A DNA stretch of 64,000 nt from Cupriavidus sp. WKF15 (GTDB lineage: Bacteria > Pseudomonadota > Gammaproteobacteria > Burkholderiales > Burkholderiaceae). The notes below the pieces were generated by a model. It saw only the letters and a program-made list of their open reading frames with translations, did no database searches and was not told the DNA's origin. Below, piece after piece: positions 43,101 to 52,669 of this stretch. Positions within the stretch are counted from its first letter, which is position 1; the number at the start of each line of letters is the position of its first letter. Location: contig NZ_CP119573.1 of NCBI RefSeq assembly GCF_029278605.1, positions 682,001-746,000 on the forward strand. The letters run 5' to 3'. A program made the translations under genes and the position numbers.

Positions 43101-43976
43101 ATGGCCACAATCCTCTTGATCGAGCCTCATCCACTGCTGCGCCTGGGGCTGCGCCATCTGCTGGCGCAAGCACATATTCCCGGGGACCTGATCGATATCG
43201 ATCCGCTGGCTCCCATTGAATCCGATCTCTGGCTGCATGACGCCGACCTGCTGGTGTTCGGACTGCCGTCCGAACACGGCAACGGCTGCCCGCAGCTCGC
43301 CGAGGTGTGCGAGCGCCTGGCGCCGCAGCGCGTGCTCGTGCTGGCCGAATCACCAGCCGCCGTGCTCGCCACTGCCGCATTGCCCGAGTCCGTGCGCGGC
43401 TGCATGCACAAGCACAGCAGCGCTGCGGCGCTGGACGCCGCGGTGCGCCTGGTGCTGGCCGGCGGCGAGTGCTTTCCGTCCCGCATCCAGATGGAAAGCG
43501 CGCCCGCTGCCATGAGCGACGCGCTGGTGGAGCATGCCATGCTGTCCGACCCGGCGGCGGCCGACGAGGACCGCAACGTCGTGGCACTGCAACGTGGCCA
43601 TGGTGTCCTGGCCATGGCGGCGACGCTCCGCGACGATCCGGCACAGCCAGCACCGCGCGCTTTGGCGCCGACGCATGCAGGTACCTACGAAACGCCATCG
43701 GCCGGCGCGCACCTGCTCAACATCACCGAGCGGCAGTACGAGGTGCTCGCGCTGCTGGCGCGCGGCTACCCGATCAAGACCGTCAGCCGGATCCTCAATA
43801 TCTCCGTTGCCACGGCCAAGACGCACGCGTGTACGCTCTACCAGCGGCTGCATGTGCGCAACAAGGGCGAAGCGGTTTACGTCGCGCTGCAGCGCGGGGC
43901 CACGCTCAACTGGGCCGGTCCGCCATCGGCTGGCCAGTTGCAGGTCGCTGCGGGCGCGGGCATGGCAGCGGCATAG
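43101..43976 (+). CDS. NarL/LuxR-type regulator with a degenerate receiver
   Basis: 291-aa protein. Residues 1-125 are a receiver fold (ILLIEPHPLLRLGLRHLL), but the acidic pair is EP and the phospho-acceptor position in DADLLVFGLPSE is not Asp, so phosphorylation is unlikely. A ~80-residue linker follows. Residues ~215-280 are a LuxR HTH (LNITERQYEVLALLARGYPIKTVSRILNIS...). It should bind DNA in a phosphorylation-independent way. A receiver-only paralogue lies 200 nt downstream. Confidence 0.85.
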   Translation: MATILLIEPHPLLRLGLRHLLAQAHIPGDLIDIDPLAPIESDLWLHDADLLVFGLPSEHGNGCPQLAEVCERLAPQRVLVLAESPAAVLATAALPESVRGCMHKHSSAAALDAAVRLVLAGGECFPSRIQMESAPAAMSDALVEHAMLSDPAAADEDRNVVALQRGHGVLAMAATLRDDPAQPAPRALAPTHAGTYETPSAGAHLLNITERQYEVLALLARGYPIKTVSRILNISVATAKTHACTLYQRLHVRNKGEAVYVALQRGATLNWAGPPSAGQLQVAAGAGMAAA

Positions 43977-44175
43977 CGCTGACGGGCGGGCTCTCCTCCG
44001 TCTGGCGAGCCTGGCTCATCCAAAAGCATGAGGCGGACGTAGCGGCAGGTTGCTACGTTCCCAGTAAAGGCACCGGCAGGTACATGTGCGCAGCAGCGAG
44101 GCATGAGCGCAGCCTGCCCCGGTTCTCCAACGGTGGTATTGCTTTCGCGGCCAGGCCCGCCGCCCCGTACCGTCA

Positions 44176-44646
44176 ATGTCGACCTATCTGATTGCCAGCA
44201 ACGAAGTGATGTGCCGGGTCCTGGCCCGCCGACTGCAGACGCTCAGCCTGCCCGAGCCGATCCGCTGGCGCGCGCCGCAATGGCTCGACGAAGCCGATGC
44301 GTCCATGCCCGACGAGCAAGCCGAAGACCCTGCCGATCTCGCGCTGCTCGATTGCAGCGGTGTCGAAGGCGATCAACGGACGCTGCTCGACCGCCTGCAC
44401 GCCAGGCTGGCGCCGCGGCGCTGGCTGGTGATCTCCGACCGGCTCGATGCCTCGCTCATGCTGCACGCCGCGCTGCTCGGTGCGAGCGGTTGCCTCGCGG
44501 CGCCGGCATCGCCCGAACTCGTGTGCGCCGCCACGGCGCTCGTCTGGGCCGGCGGGCAGTGTTTTCCGCGCACCGCGCTCACGGTGGCGGGCGGCACGCC
44601 GCTGTCCTCCCTCGTTTGTCCGGTGGGGACTACGGCCACCGGATGA
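44176..44646 (+). CDS. stand-alone degenerate receiver domain protein
   Basis: 156-aa protein shaped like the receiver half of the preceding regulator: ADLALLDCSGVEG, GASGCLAAPASPELVCAATALVWAGGQCFP. An Asp remains at the phospho-acceptor position (LLDCSG), but the amino acidic pair is replaced and the conserved Lys is Ala. No DNA-binding domain follows. It may titrate or hetero-dimerise with the neighbour (inference). ATG at 44176. Confidence 0.7.
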   Translation: MSTYLIASNEVMCRVLARRLQTLSLPEPIRWRAPQWLDEADASMPDEQAEDPADLALLDCSGVEGDQRTLLDRLHARLAPRRWLVISDRLDASLMLHAALLGASGCLAAPASPELVCAATALVWAGGQCFPRTALTVAGGTPLSSLVCPVGTTATG

Positions 44647-44742
44647 GGGCAATCCGCGCGCTGCGCGGCTATGCTTGATTTGCCTGCGACAGAAGCTGGT
44701 CCCGCTTCAGAGGCCGCCGCCGCGGGGGTGCTAGGGGGTCGT

Positions 44743-45021
44743 ATGGACTGCGGTCTGGAATTCCTTGTCGTGCGCGGCTTCGCCGTGCGCGAAGGGCGAG
44801 GCAAGTGGGCATGTTGCTTCGAAATCCGGCTGGCTACGCAGAGCGATGAACCGCTGTTGTACCGCGGTGAATTGCATGGCCGGCAATTTGATTGCGAAGT
44901 GGCCGCGGCCGAGGCCGCCCGCGAAGCCGGCGAGCGCGAGGCACGGTTGCGCGTGGAAAGCCTGAAGGCACTTATCATCGCCCAGCACCGGCACAGGCTG
45001 CCGCCAACGTTCGTGCCCTGA
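44743..45021 (+). CDS. hypothetical protein
   Basis: 92-aa soluble protein (MDCGLEFLVVRGFAVREGRG...), with beta-type amino half and a helical, Glu/Arg-rich carboxyl half ending RHRLPPTFVP. AGGGGG at 44733-44738 lies 4 nt before the ATG at 44743, preferred over an in-frame ATG at 44671. No recognised family; it follows the receiver gene in the same direction by 96 nt. Confidence 0.6.
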   Translation: MDCGLEFLVVRGFAVREGRGKWACCFEIRLATQSDEPLLYRGELHGRQFDCEVAAAEAAREAGEREARLRVESLKALIIAQHRHRLPPTFVP

Positions 45022-45569
45022 ACCACTGGCGCACGCGCCGCGTGCGCTCCTGTTTATAGCGACTGAAGCCGCGTGCGCGAGGCTGCCGCACTGCCTTGCG
45101 ACCGGCCTGATGGGACTTCCCGGCGCGTCCGGCACGCCAAAAAAGAAGCCCGCCGACCGGGGGACCATGCGGGCTTTGAACCGTGCAAGGCCCGAAGTGC
45201 GCTTGCACGTCCCATCGACGATAGGCAATTGCCATCCCGGCCTCCATCCGCCAGAAGCACCATGCGTGCGGTACCGCGCGCATGGTACTCATCCATGCTT
45301 CATCCATGACGGCGGATAGGTCCTGCGCGCTGCGCGAGCCGCCGCGCGCAGGACTGCGCAACTCTGTGCGCCGCCCAACAGACTGGCGGGAACACGGCGC
45401 GCAATGATCGGCAGCACGACCGGTCATGAGGCACGGACACGGTCGGGGGAAGGCGCGCAGGACAGGAGGAGGAGATGCACAGACAATCGAACTGCCGGCG
45501 CGCTGGCGCTCGCAGTCCTGGCTGTGCGCGCCCGCAAACGCAAAGTCTTGGCACGCGCGGAGGCCAACA
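45022..45569. other. 550-bp gap before the DUF1839 gene
   Basis: Contains a hairpin AAGCCCGC/GCGGGCTT (45146-45176) whose A-run would act as a U-tract only on the minus strand. Otherwise no gene or clear promoter was seen. Confidence 0.45.
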
Positions 45570-46553
45570 GTGTACGGCGACACGAAGATGCGTGGGCGTG
45601 GCGGTCCGGGATTGCGCGGTGGAAATCCGGTCTGGTCGCACGTGAACTGCCACGTCGACCTATGGATTGAACTGCTGCATGGCCTGGACCTGCCGCCGGT
45701 AGCTGTGCTGCCTTGCACCGTCAGGCAGGCGTTTGAAGCGGACCATTTCACGCAATGCCGGATACCCGAGGCCGATCTCGAGCGGCTGTTCGGCCTGAAC
45801 ATCCATGCGTTGACGTTGTACGACTCGCTCGAGAACCACGTGGCTGCGCAGACCAGCCGCGGCAACATCGTGGTGATGGAAGTCGACAGCAGCCAGCTGC
45901 CGCCAGCGCCGGGAACGGCCTACCATCGCCAGCGGACGCTTTCGTGCATCGGCATCGACGTGATGATCCCCGATGCGCTGGCCGTGGGGTATTTCCACTC
46001 CGACGGGTATCACACCGCCAGCGGCGAAGACTACACCACGCTCTTTGGCCGGGCGCCTGGCGCACGCAACCCGGATGTCCAGCTCTTCGCCCACGCCGAC
46101 GTGGTGCGCCGCAATCCATGCACGTACAGCGACGCGTCGTTGCTGCAGGCTTCGCTGGAACTGTTTCGCTTTCACCTGACGAACCGCCCGTCAGACAATC
46201 CGGTCAGCACCTTCCGCGCCGCGTTCCCCGAACATCTCGAGCGCCTGATGGCGCGCGGCGAACCCGGCTTCCATCACTATGCGGCCGGTGTACTGCGCCA
46301 GCTCGGCGCCAATTTCGAACTGCTCGCGCGCTACCTGCGCTGGCTGGTCATGCAAGGCGAGCAGGTGCCCGACAAGACAGCCGAGGCCTGCTACACCATG
46401 GCATCGGAGGCGATGGTCATGCAGTTCCGGCTGATGCGCGCGGTGATCAGCCGCAAGCCGGACACGTGCGAGGATTGCCTGGACCAGCTCGAAGCCTCTT
46501 ACCAGGCGTGCGTGCCCGTGCTCGCGCGGCATTTCGCGGGGAGCAAGGCGTGA
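45570..46553 (+). CDS. DUF1839 family protein
   Basis: 327-aa cytosolic protein. WSHVNCHVDLWIELLHGLDL and VAVLPCTVRQAFEADHFT, then LERLFGLNIHALTLYDSLENHV, are the start of the DUF1839 family found in Burkholderiales, often beside GH2-like and acyl-carrier genes. Its function is unknown. The GTG at 45570 is chosen because GGAGG (45559-45563) lies 6 nt before it; the ATG at 45588 has no ribosome site. The stop overlaps the GH2-like start by 4 nt (GTGA). Confidence 0.8.
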   Translation: MYGDTKMRGRGGPGLRGGNPVWSHVNCHVDLWIELLHGLDLPPVAVLPCTVRQAFEADHFTQCRIPEADLERLFGLNIHALTLYDSLENHVAAQTSRGNIVVMEVDSSQLPPAPGTAYHRQRTLSCIGIDVMIPDALAVGYFHSDGYHTASGEDYTTLFGRAPGARNPDVQLFAHADVVRRNPCTYSDASLLQASLELFRFHLTNRPSDNPVSTFRAAFPEHLERLMARGEPGFHHYAAGVLRQLGANFELLARYLRWLVMQGEQVPDKTAEACYTMASEAMVMQFRLMRAVISRKPDTCEDCLDQLEASYQACVPVLARHFAGSKA

Positions 46554-48664
46554 CGGTGGCCGTCGTCGCGCGCGCGCACGACGATGCCCGGCTGCCTCGC
46601 GTCTTGCGCGTGTCGGGCGACTGGTCATGGCTGGAAACGCTGCCCGGCGCCGCGGACAGCCCGGCCTGCCTGGACGAGCGCGCGGCCTGGCTGCCGGCCC
46701 CGGTGCCGGGTACCGTGGCCGACGCCATGCGCGTATCGGGCCGCTGGCGGGATGCCGTGCCCGCCGCCGTGCATCGGCACGATTACTGGTACCGCCTGCG
46801 TTTCGCCGCGACCGGGCGCCGGCTGCTGCGCCTGCGGGGCCTGGCTGGTGCGGCGCAGGCATGGGTGAACGGGCGGCCGATCGGCACACCGCAGGCACTG
46901 TGCGACGCGTGCGATGCGGAGGTGGACCTGGCTGGCATCAATACCCTGCACCTGTGCTTCCGGGCCAGCGTACCGCGGCTGCACGCGGCGCGCGGCACGC
47001 TGTGCTGGCGCGTGGCACCGGCGTTCCAGACGGCGCGTGTCATCGGGCATGCGGCGGCCGAGGGCCCGCCACTGCACGCCGTGGGTTTGCTGCAGCCAGT
47101 CGAGATGCTTGAACTCGGCGGCGGCGATGTCCTGGCCGATGCAGCGGTGGACCTCTCTGCCCGGATCGAGCCTGACGCGGGCAGGGTGTCCATGCGCCTG
47201 CACTTGCATGGCGAGGCACCGGCGCAGGGGCGACTGAGCCTCCGCGGTGCGGATGGGATTGTCCTCGCACCGCTCTTGCGCAAGGATGCGTTCACGCTGT
47301 CGGGCGACGTGCGGCTGGACCATCCCAGGCTCTGGTGGCCCCATACGCATGGCCAACCGGCGCGGTATCGCGTCCTGGCCGAAGCCGGCGGGCAAGTGCT
47401 CGATTGCGGGCGGATCGCGTTGCGCAGCGTGCGGGGCGACAGGCATGGAAGCGATCCGCTGCTGCGCATCAACGATGTGCCGGTGTTCTGCCGTGGCGCG
47501 CGCCTGGACGCCGGCGAACTGGCCGCGCTCGCATCCTCGCCGCTGGCCACCCGCCATTGGCTGCGTCTTGCGCGCAGTGCCGGCATGAACGTGCTGTATC
47601 TCGATCGCGATAGCGCACCGCCCGCGGATCTGCTCAGCGCCTGCGACGCGGCCGGCGTGCTGCTCTGGCGAGACGGCATGAACCTGCCCGATGCGGCATG
47701 GTTGCCCGAGATCGCGGGCGTGCCATGCGCGCGCACGCTCGATGCGCTCGGCTTGTCGCACGCGCCTGGCGATCCGTGCTGGAAGGCCGGCGTATGGCAT
47801 CCGCGCGGCACGCTATGGGATGCCGAGGACGTCCGCGATCGCTACCTGCTCACGCTGTATGGCGTGGATCCGCCGCACCTGCGCCGCAGTGATCCGCAAC
47901 GCTATCTGCGCCTGTCGCGCGCGCTCGCCGCGGAACTGGCCAGTGATTTCATCGCTGGTTGCCGCCGTGAAGGCGGCGGGTCCGGACTGGCGCTGGTACC
48001 GGCGCTGCGCGATGTGTCGCTTGCCAACGGCACGGGTGTCGTGGATGTGCAGGGCCGGCCCAAGTCGGCCTGGCATGCGATGCGTGCCGCGTGCCGCCCG
48101 CTGCAGGTCCTGCTCGGGTCCGACGCCGCGGGCCGGATCCGTGCCGACCTGATGAACGAGACCGCGGGTGCGCGGGACCTTTGCCTGAGGGTTTGCTGGA
48201 TCGCACACGGCAGTCAGGTTCGCGCCGAGTCCGGGCAGGTGCTGCGGCTTGGCGCACATCAGTCGCTCACGCTGATGCCGCACCCGCCGCACGGCGGATC
48301 GCCCGAAGCGGGCGACGTCGTGCTGGCCACGCTGTCGGATGCCCGCAGCGGCGAGCCGCTCAGCCAGGCCGCGCATCTGCCGGACCGCCGCGCCGAAGCG
48401 CTGCCGCAGGCGGGCCTGCACGCCGAAGTCCTGCAAGACGCGGGTCAATGGTGGCTCGAAATATCGGCCGCGCGTTTCGCGCGCTGGGTGCACATCGAGG
48501 ATCATGTGCTGCAGCCGGCGCAGGACTGGTTCCACCTCGCGCCTGGCGCGCGAACCCGCATCCGCCTTTTGCATGAAGGCGGCCAAACGTCTCAACCCGG
48601 AGTCATGCCCGCCGGCAAGGTGTGGGCGCTGAACCAGGACGATCCCGCCAGCTACGCCGCGTAG
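46550..48664 (+). CDS. GH2-like (beta-mannosidase-type) protein missing the acid/base segment
   Basis: 704-aa protein. The amino sugar-binding domain (HRHDYWYRLRF, LRLRGLAGAAQAWVNGRPIG), an immunoglobulin-like middle and a reduced TIM barrel (RSAGMNVLYLDRD, LLSACDAAGVLLWRDGMNLPD near residue 370) follow GH2 order. After that point the usual stretch with the NE acid/base motif is absent; the text jumps to AWLPEIAGVP and WDAEDVRDRYLLTLYGVDPP. No signal peptide. Start GTG at 46550, coupled to DUF1839 with GGGGAG upstream. Probably a carbohydrate-binding or non-catalytic relative. Confidence 0.8.
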   Translation: MTVAVVARAHDDARLPRVLRVSGDWSWLETLPGAADSPACLDERAAWLPAPVPGTVADAMRVSGRWRDAVPAAVHRHDYWYRLRFAATGRRLLRLRGLAGAAQAWVNGRPIGTPQALCDACDAEVDLAGINTLHLCFRASVPRLHAARGTLCWRVAPAFQTARVIGHAAAEGPPLHAVGLLQPVEMLELGGGDVLADAAVDLSARIEPDAGRVSMRLHLHGEAPAQGRLSLRGADGIVLAPLLRKDAFTLSGDVRLDHPRLWWPHTHGQPARYRVLAEAGGQVLDCGRIALRSVRGDRHGSDPLLRINDVPVFCRGARLDAGELAALASSPLATRHWLRLARSAGMNVLYLDRDSAPPADLLSACDAAGVLLWRDGMNLPDAAWLPEIAGVPCARTLDALGLSHAPGDPCWKAGVWHPRGTLWDAEDVRDRYLLTLYGVDPPHLRRSDPQRYLRLSRALAAELASDFIAGCRREGGGSGLALVPALRDVSLANGTGVVDVQGRPKSAWHAMRAACRPLQVLLGSDAAGRIRADLMNETAGARDLCLRVCWIAHGSQVRAESGQVLRLGAHQSLTLMPHPPHGGSPEAGDVVLATLSDARSGEPLSQAAHLPDRRAEALPQAGLHAEVLQDAGQWWLEISAARFARWVHIEDHVLQPAQDWFHLAPGARTRIRLLHEGGQTSQPGVMPAGKVWALNQDDPASYAA

Positions 48665-49013
48665 CGGCACTACTCACGCGTCCGCGTGCGCGCAGGCAGG
48701 CGCCGCGAGCGCGCTGCCTTGCATGTCCGCTTTCCGGCCGACCTACCAATGGATGACGGCGCACCAGCCGTCTGCCTACTGTCCGACCGGCGATCCATAG
48801 CGCTAAATACAGACATCAGGCCGGATGCATTGCCGCATGGTTCGGGGCCGCGGCAGTCCGGCTGAGGGGAGACGAATGCAAAGCGCAGGCCTGGCGGGAC
48901 GGGCCGGCGGCAGACCGGTCCGGTGCGGCCGGGCCCCGTGGCAGACCGGCGGGGCGGGCGATACCGGCAGGTGGATTCTTGCCCGGATACGGGATGGGAC
49001 AGGGGGTACGAAA
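48665..49013. other. 350-bp gap before the Crp/Fnr gene
   Basis: No gene recognised. An AT-richer stretch near 48795-48815 is the likeliest promoter site. Confidence 0.4.
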
Positions 49014-49736
49014 ATGATCGCGCATCGCTCGGATCTGAATGCCAACTATCTGCTCAATGCATTGCCGCGCAGCGAATGGGAATCGCTGGCGCAGTACGTC
49101 GAGCTGGTGCGCCTGCGTGCCGGCGAGTTGCTGACGGATTCGGGGCAACGCATCGTCCATGTGTACTTCCCGACCACGTCGGTGGTGTCGCTGCTGTCCC
49201 TGCTGGAAGACGGTGCCACCGTGGAGATTGCTGCGGTCGGCAACGAAGGCCTGGTGGGCGTGCCCGTAGTCACCGGCGGCGACACCATGCCATGCCGCGT
49301 GGAAGTGCGCAGCCCGGGCCTGGCCTACCGCATCCCCGCGCGCCTGCTGCGCAGCGAACTGCCGCGCACGCCGACGCTGCAACGGATCACGCTGCTCTAT
49401 GTGCAGGCCATGCTGACGCAGATCGCGCAGACCGCCGCCTGCAACCGGCACCATTCCCTGAACAAGCAACTGTGCCGCTGGCTGCTGCTGGCGGTGGATC
49501 GCCTGAGCTCGAACGAGCTGGCGATCACGCAGCAGGTCATCGCCAACATGCTCGGCGTGCGCCGCGAAGGCGTGACCGAAGCCGCCGGCAAGCTCGAAGA
49601 CCTCGGCCTGATCCATCACAGCCGTGGCCATATCACGGTGCTGGATCGCTGCGGGCTCGAAAAGCATTCCTGCGAGTGCTACAAGCTGGTCAAGCGCGAA
49701 TACGACCGCCTGCTGCCAGCGCTGGCGCATGCCTGA
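49014..49736 (+). CDS. Crp/Fnr family transcriptional regulator
   Basis: 240-aa regulator. A cyclic-nucleotide-binding fold covers about residues 15-125 (RIVHVYFPTTSVVSLLSLLEDGATVEIAAVGNEGLVG, shortened here), but it lacks the Arg-Ser cAMP pocket and the Fnr cysteines. The wHTH near 175-205 reads LAITQQVIANMLGVRREGVTEAAG. ATG at 49014 with AGGGGG upstream. It sits just before the BY-kinase gene and may control the polysaccharide locus (inference from position). Confidence 0.87.
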   Translation: MIAHRSDLNANYLLNALPRSEWESLAQYVELVRLRAGELLTDSGQRIVHVYFPTTSVVSLLSLLEDGATVEIAAVGNEGLVGVPVVTGGDTMPCRVEVRSPGLAYRIPARLLRSELPRTPTLQRITLLYVQAMLTQIAQTAACNRHHSLNKQLCRWLLLAVDRLSSNELAITQQVIANMLGVRREGVTEAAGKLEDLGLIHHSRGHITVLDRCGLEKHSCECYKLVKREYDRLLPALAHA

Positions 49737-49822
49737 CGCTGGCAAACGCGCCTGAGCAAGCCTGGCCGGCGCCGCAGCGCATGCTGCGGGTCCGGCCTTC
49801 ATCGCTTTGAGGAGCAGTGTCC

Positions 49823-52213
49823 GTGACCAGACTTTCATATGCCGGTGCACCGGCCGACCGGGAGATCCCCCGGCGTGAAGCGCCGCAAGCGCAAGCCTTG
49901 CAGGCACGGGCGCTGCTGGATCATATGGGATGGATCGTCGCCGCGGGCGTGGCTGGCGCCGCAATCGGCGGCGCAGTGGCGCTGTCGTCGCCGCCCGAAT
50001 ACCGTGTCCAGGCGCTCGTGCAGGCGGACGGCAAGGATGGCGCCGCGCGCAATGCCGGGCAGGCGCAGCCGGGCGCGCCGCTCGATGCCGGCCTGCTGCG
50101 CAGCCGCGCGGTGGTGGCGCCGGTGGTCGAACAACTGCACCTGGACATCAGCGCGAAGCCGGTGCGCGCGCCCTTGCTCGGCGCGCTGGTCGAGCGCTGG
50201 TCGACGCCGGGCCAGCCGCGCGGCACCTTTCTCGGCTACGCGTGGGGTGGCGAGCGGCTCCTGCTGGACCGCCTGGCGGTGCCGGAGCGGCTGGTGGACC
50301 AGCCCATGCAGTTCGAGGTGCTGCCGGATGGCGGCTACCGCATCCGCTACCAGGACACCACGCTCGTCGAAGGCGTGGCCGGCGAGAATGCCGCCGGCAA
50401 CGGCGTGGAACTGCGCGTGGCGCGCATCGAAGCCGCGCCCGGCACCCGCTTCCTGCTCACGCGCCATGACCCGGCACGCACCGCCGACGCGATCCGGCAA
50501 GACCTTGCCGTCGAGAGCGAAAGCACTGACGGCGGCGGCAGCACGGTCCGCGTCGCCTGGCAGTACCCGGTCCCGGAGATCGCCGCCGCGCTGGTCAACG
50601 GCGTGACGCGCGCCTACATCAACGGCCAGGCGGCCCAGCGCCGCGGCGACGCCGCCGACTCGCTTGCCTTCCTGAGCGGCGAATTGCCGCGCGTGCAGGC
50701 CGAGCTGGCGCGCGCCGAGGAGGCGCAAAGCCGCTATCGCGCCCGCACCGGTTCGATGCAACCCAGCCGTGATGCGCAATCGTTCCTGAACAGCAGCATG
50801 GAGTACCAGCGCCAGATCACCGCGCTCAGGATGGAACGCACCAAGCTGTTGCAGCGCTTCACCACGGATGCGAATGAGGTGAAGACCGTAGACAGCCAGA
50901 TCCAGCAAATGACGCGCGATCGCGCGGAGATCGATGCCCGCATGCAGAGCCTCTCGGCCTCGGAGCGCGAGTCGGTGGCGCTGGCGCGCGACGTCAAGGT
51001 GGCAGAGGACATGTACATGACGCTGCGCAAGAAGGTCGAGCAGTTGTCGCTGATGCGCTCGGACAATTCCAGCCAGATGCGCCTGATCGACAAGGCCATT
51101 GCCCCGGCGCGCCCGGTCGGGCCGGGGGCGTGGCCATTCGTGTCGGGCGGCATGCTGCTCGGGCTGTGCCTTGGCGTGGCCGGCGTCGGCGTGCGCCAGC
51201 GCCTGAAGCCCTCGGTGGCCACCTCCAACGATGCCGAGGAGCGGCTTGGCATTGCCATGCTCGGCGATGTCGCCTTCAGTGACGAACAGGCGGCACTCGA
51301 ACGCGAAATCGACGCCAAGCGGCGCCTTGGCATTGCCGCGGGCTTTGCCTTGCACGCGAACGGCCGCCTCGAGGCCCCGCGCGCGGGCACCGCGCTGGTC
51401 GATGCATCGGTCGCCGATCCGGCGGACAGCGACTATGCGGAAAGCGAACGGCTTCTCAGGCAGGGGCTGCATGATCATTTCCTGCTCGCCCGGCGCGCGC
51501 CGCACTCGCTCGCCGTGGAAGGGCTGCGCAGCTTGCGCGCGGCGCTGCATTTCTCGCTGCGTTCGGCAACTGACGGCGTGGTGGCCGTCACCAGCCCCGC
51601 GGTGGGCGCGGGCAAGACGTTCTCCGCGGTCAACCTCGCGGTGCTGTTCGCGGAAGCCGGCCAGCGCGTGCTCCTCGTCGATGCGGACCTGCGCCGTGGA
51701 AAAGTCGCCGACTGGTTCGACCAGCCCGCTGAAGGCGGGCTGGCCGAAGTCCTGGCCGGCCGTCTGGCGATTGCCGAGGCCGTCCGCCCGACCGTGATCA
51801 GCGGCCTGTTCATTCTCACCCACGGCCAGACGCCGCCCAACCCGTCCGAGCTGCTGATGCTGCCGACACTGGCGGACAACCTGCGCCGCTGCGCGGCCCG
51901 CTTCGACCTGGTCATCGTCGACACGCCGCCGGTGATGGCGGTTGCGGACGCGATGCTGATCGCCAGCCTGGCGGGGTCGACGCTGCTGGTCATTCGCGCC
52001 GACGTCACGCCGGCGGACCAGGTGAACGAAACCCTCAAGCGGCTGGCCCGCGCGGATGCGCGCCTGGCTGGCGGGATTCTCAATGGCGTGGTGCAACGGC
52101 GCAGTAACCGGGCGGATTTCGACAGCATCAATCCGTATCTGGGGATGCCGTTGCCACCGGCCGAGCCGAAGCATCCGGCGCTGGTGCAGGCGAATGCGCC
52201 AGGGAAATCCTGA
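49823..52213 (+). CDS. Wzc-like polysaccharide co-polymerase/BY-kinase without a Tyr tail
   Basis: About 796-aa inner-membrane protein. Helix 1 near residues 35-55, a long periplasmic part with coiled-coil (SLAFLSGELPRVQAELARAE, DARMQSLSASERES) and a GNVR-type end before helix 2 near 435-455, then a cytoplasmic kinase. Walker A is SPAVGAGKT (~residue 590), A' is VLLVDADLRRG and Walker B LVIVDTPPV. The carboxyl end has only one Tyr (SINPYLGMP) instead of the usual cluster. The GTG at 49823 is 8 nt from GGAG; the GTG at 49817 is too close. It is on the opposite strand from the wza-wzb-wzc operon. Confidence 0.85.
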   Translation: MTRLSYAGAPADREIPRREAPQAQALQARALLDHMGWIVAAGVAGAAIGGAVALSSPPEYRVQALVQADGKDGAARNAGQAQPGAPLDAGLLRSRAVVAPVVEQLHLDISAKPVRAPLLGALVERWSTPGQPRGTFLGYAWGGERLLLDRLAVPERLVDQPMQFEVLPDGGYRIRYQDTTLVEGVAGENAAGNGVELRVARIEAAPGTRFLLTRHDPARTADAIRQDLAVESESTDGGGSTVRVAWQYPVPEIAAALVNGVTRAYINGQAAQRRGDAADSLAFLSGELPRVQAELARAEEAQSRYRARTGSMQPSRDAQSFLNSSMEYQRQITALRMERTKLLQRFTTDANEVKTVDSQIQQMTRDRAEIDARMQSLSASERESVALARDVKVAEDMYMTLRKKVEQLSLMRSDNSSQMRLIDKAIAPARPVGPGAWPFVSGGMLLGLCLGVAGVGVRQRLKPSVATSNDAEERLGIAMLGDVAFSDEQAALEREIDAKRRLGIAAGFALHANGRLEAPRAGTALVDASVADPADSDYAESERLLRQGLHDHFLLARRAPHSLAVEGLRSLRAALHFSLRSATDGVVAVTSPAVGAGKTFSAVNLAVLFAEAGQRVLLVDADLRRGKVADWFDQPAEGGLAEVLAGRLAIAEAVRPTVISGLFILTHGQTPPNPSELLMLPTLADNLRRCAARFDLVIVDTPPVMAVADAMLIASLAGSTLLVIRADVTPADQVNETLKRLARADARLAGGILNGVVQRRSNRADFDSINPYLGMPLPPAEPKHPALVQANAPGKS

Positions 52214-52669
52214 ACGGCAGCACGCGCGGCGTACCTGTTTCTGCGTGCCCGCCGTTCGCGTCCCGATCGTGGAAATGCGCTGCAGTCCTGGCTGGATTGG
52301 GTGCCGCCGGCCAGGCTGCCATCTCCGGACTGATTCCCGGGACTGACTCTCGCGACGGATCGCTGCATCGGGCCGTCGAGTCGACGCGCGAGCCGGCGTC
52401 ACGAATGCCCGCAAGGCTGCGCTCGCCGCGCGTCGCTCCAGGCGTGGGCGCCTCTTCGATGGAACGGTCTTGGCTGCGAATTTCCGCACGGCACTCGCTG
52501 GCGCGCCAAATGGCAGACCGCGGTTGCTTTGCCGGGCAGGATGCCGGCGTCACTCAGGCCATGCTGGAGCGCAGTCCGATGACGCCGGGCCTTGACAGCC
52601 GGAACGAGGGGCTGGCTGCGGCCGCAGGACGGCGGGCAGCGCGTCCCGGCGGCAGGGCGCGCACGGTCG
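52214..52669. other. 455-bp gap between convergent genes
   Basis: Starts with an iteron at 52229. The remainder has open frames on both strands but no ribosome site or recognisable product; it could be decayed coding sequence. Confidence 0.45.
52229..52244 (-). repeat. dispersed iteron copy
   Basis: GCGTACCTGTTTCTGC, 16 bp after the BY-kinase stop; the farthest copy to the right, about 17 kb from repA. Confidence 0.85.

Noticed and set aside
45755..46549. Long plus-strand extension of the GH2-like frame upstream of 46550
   Set aside because: It overlaps the DUF1839 gene in another frame and reads as Arg-rich shadow; the coupled GTG at 46550 has a ribosome site.
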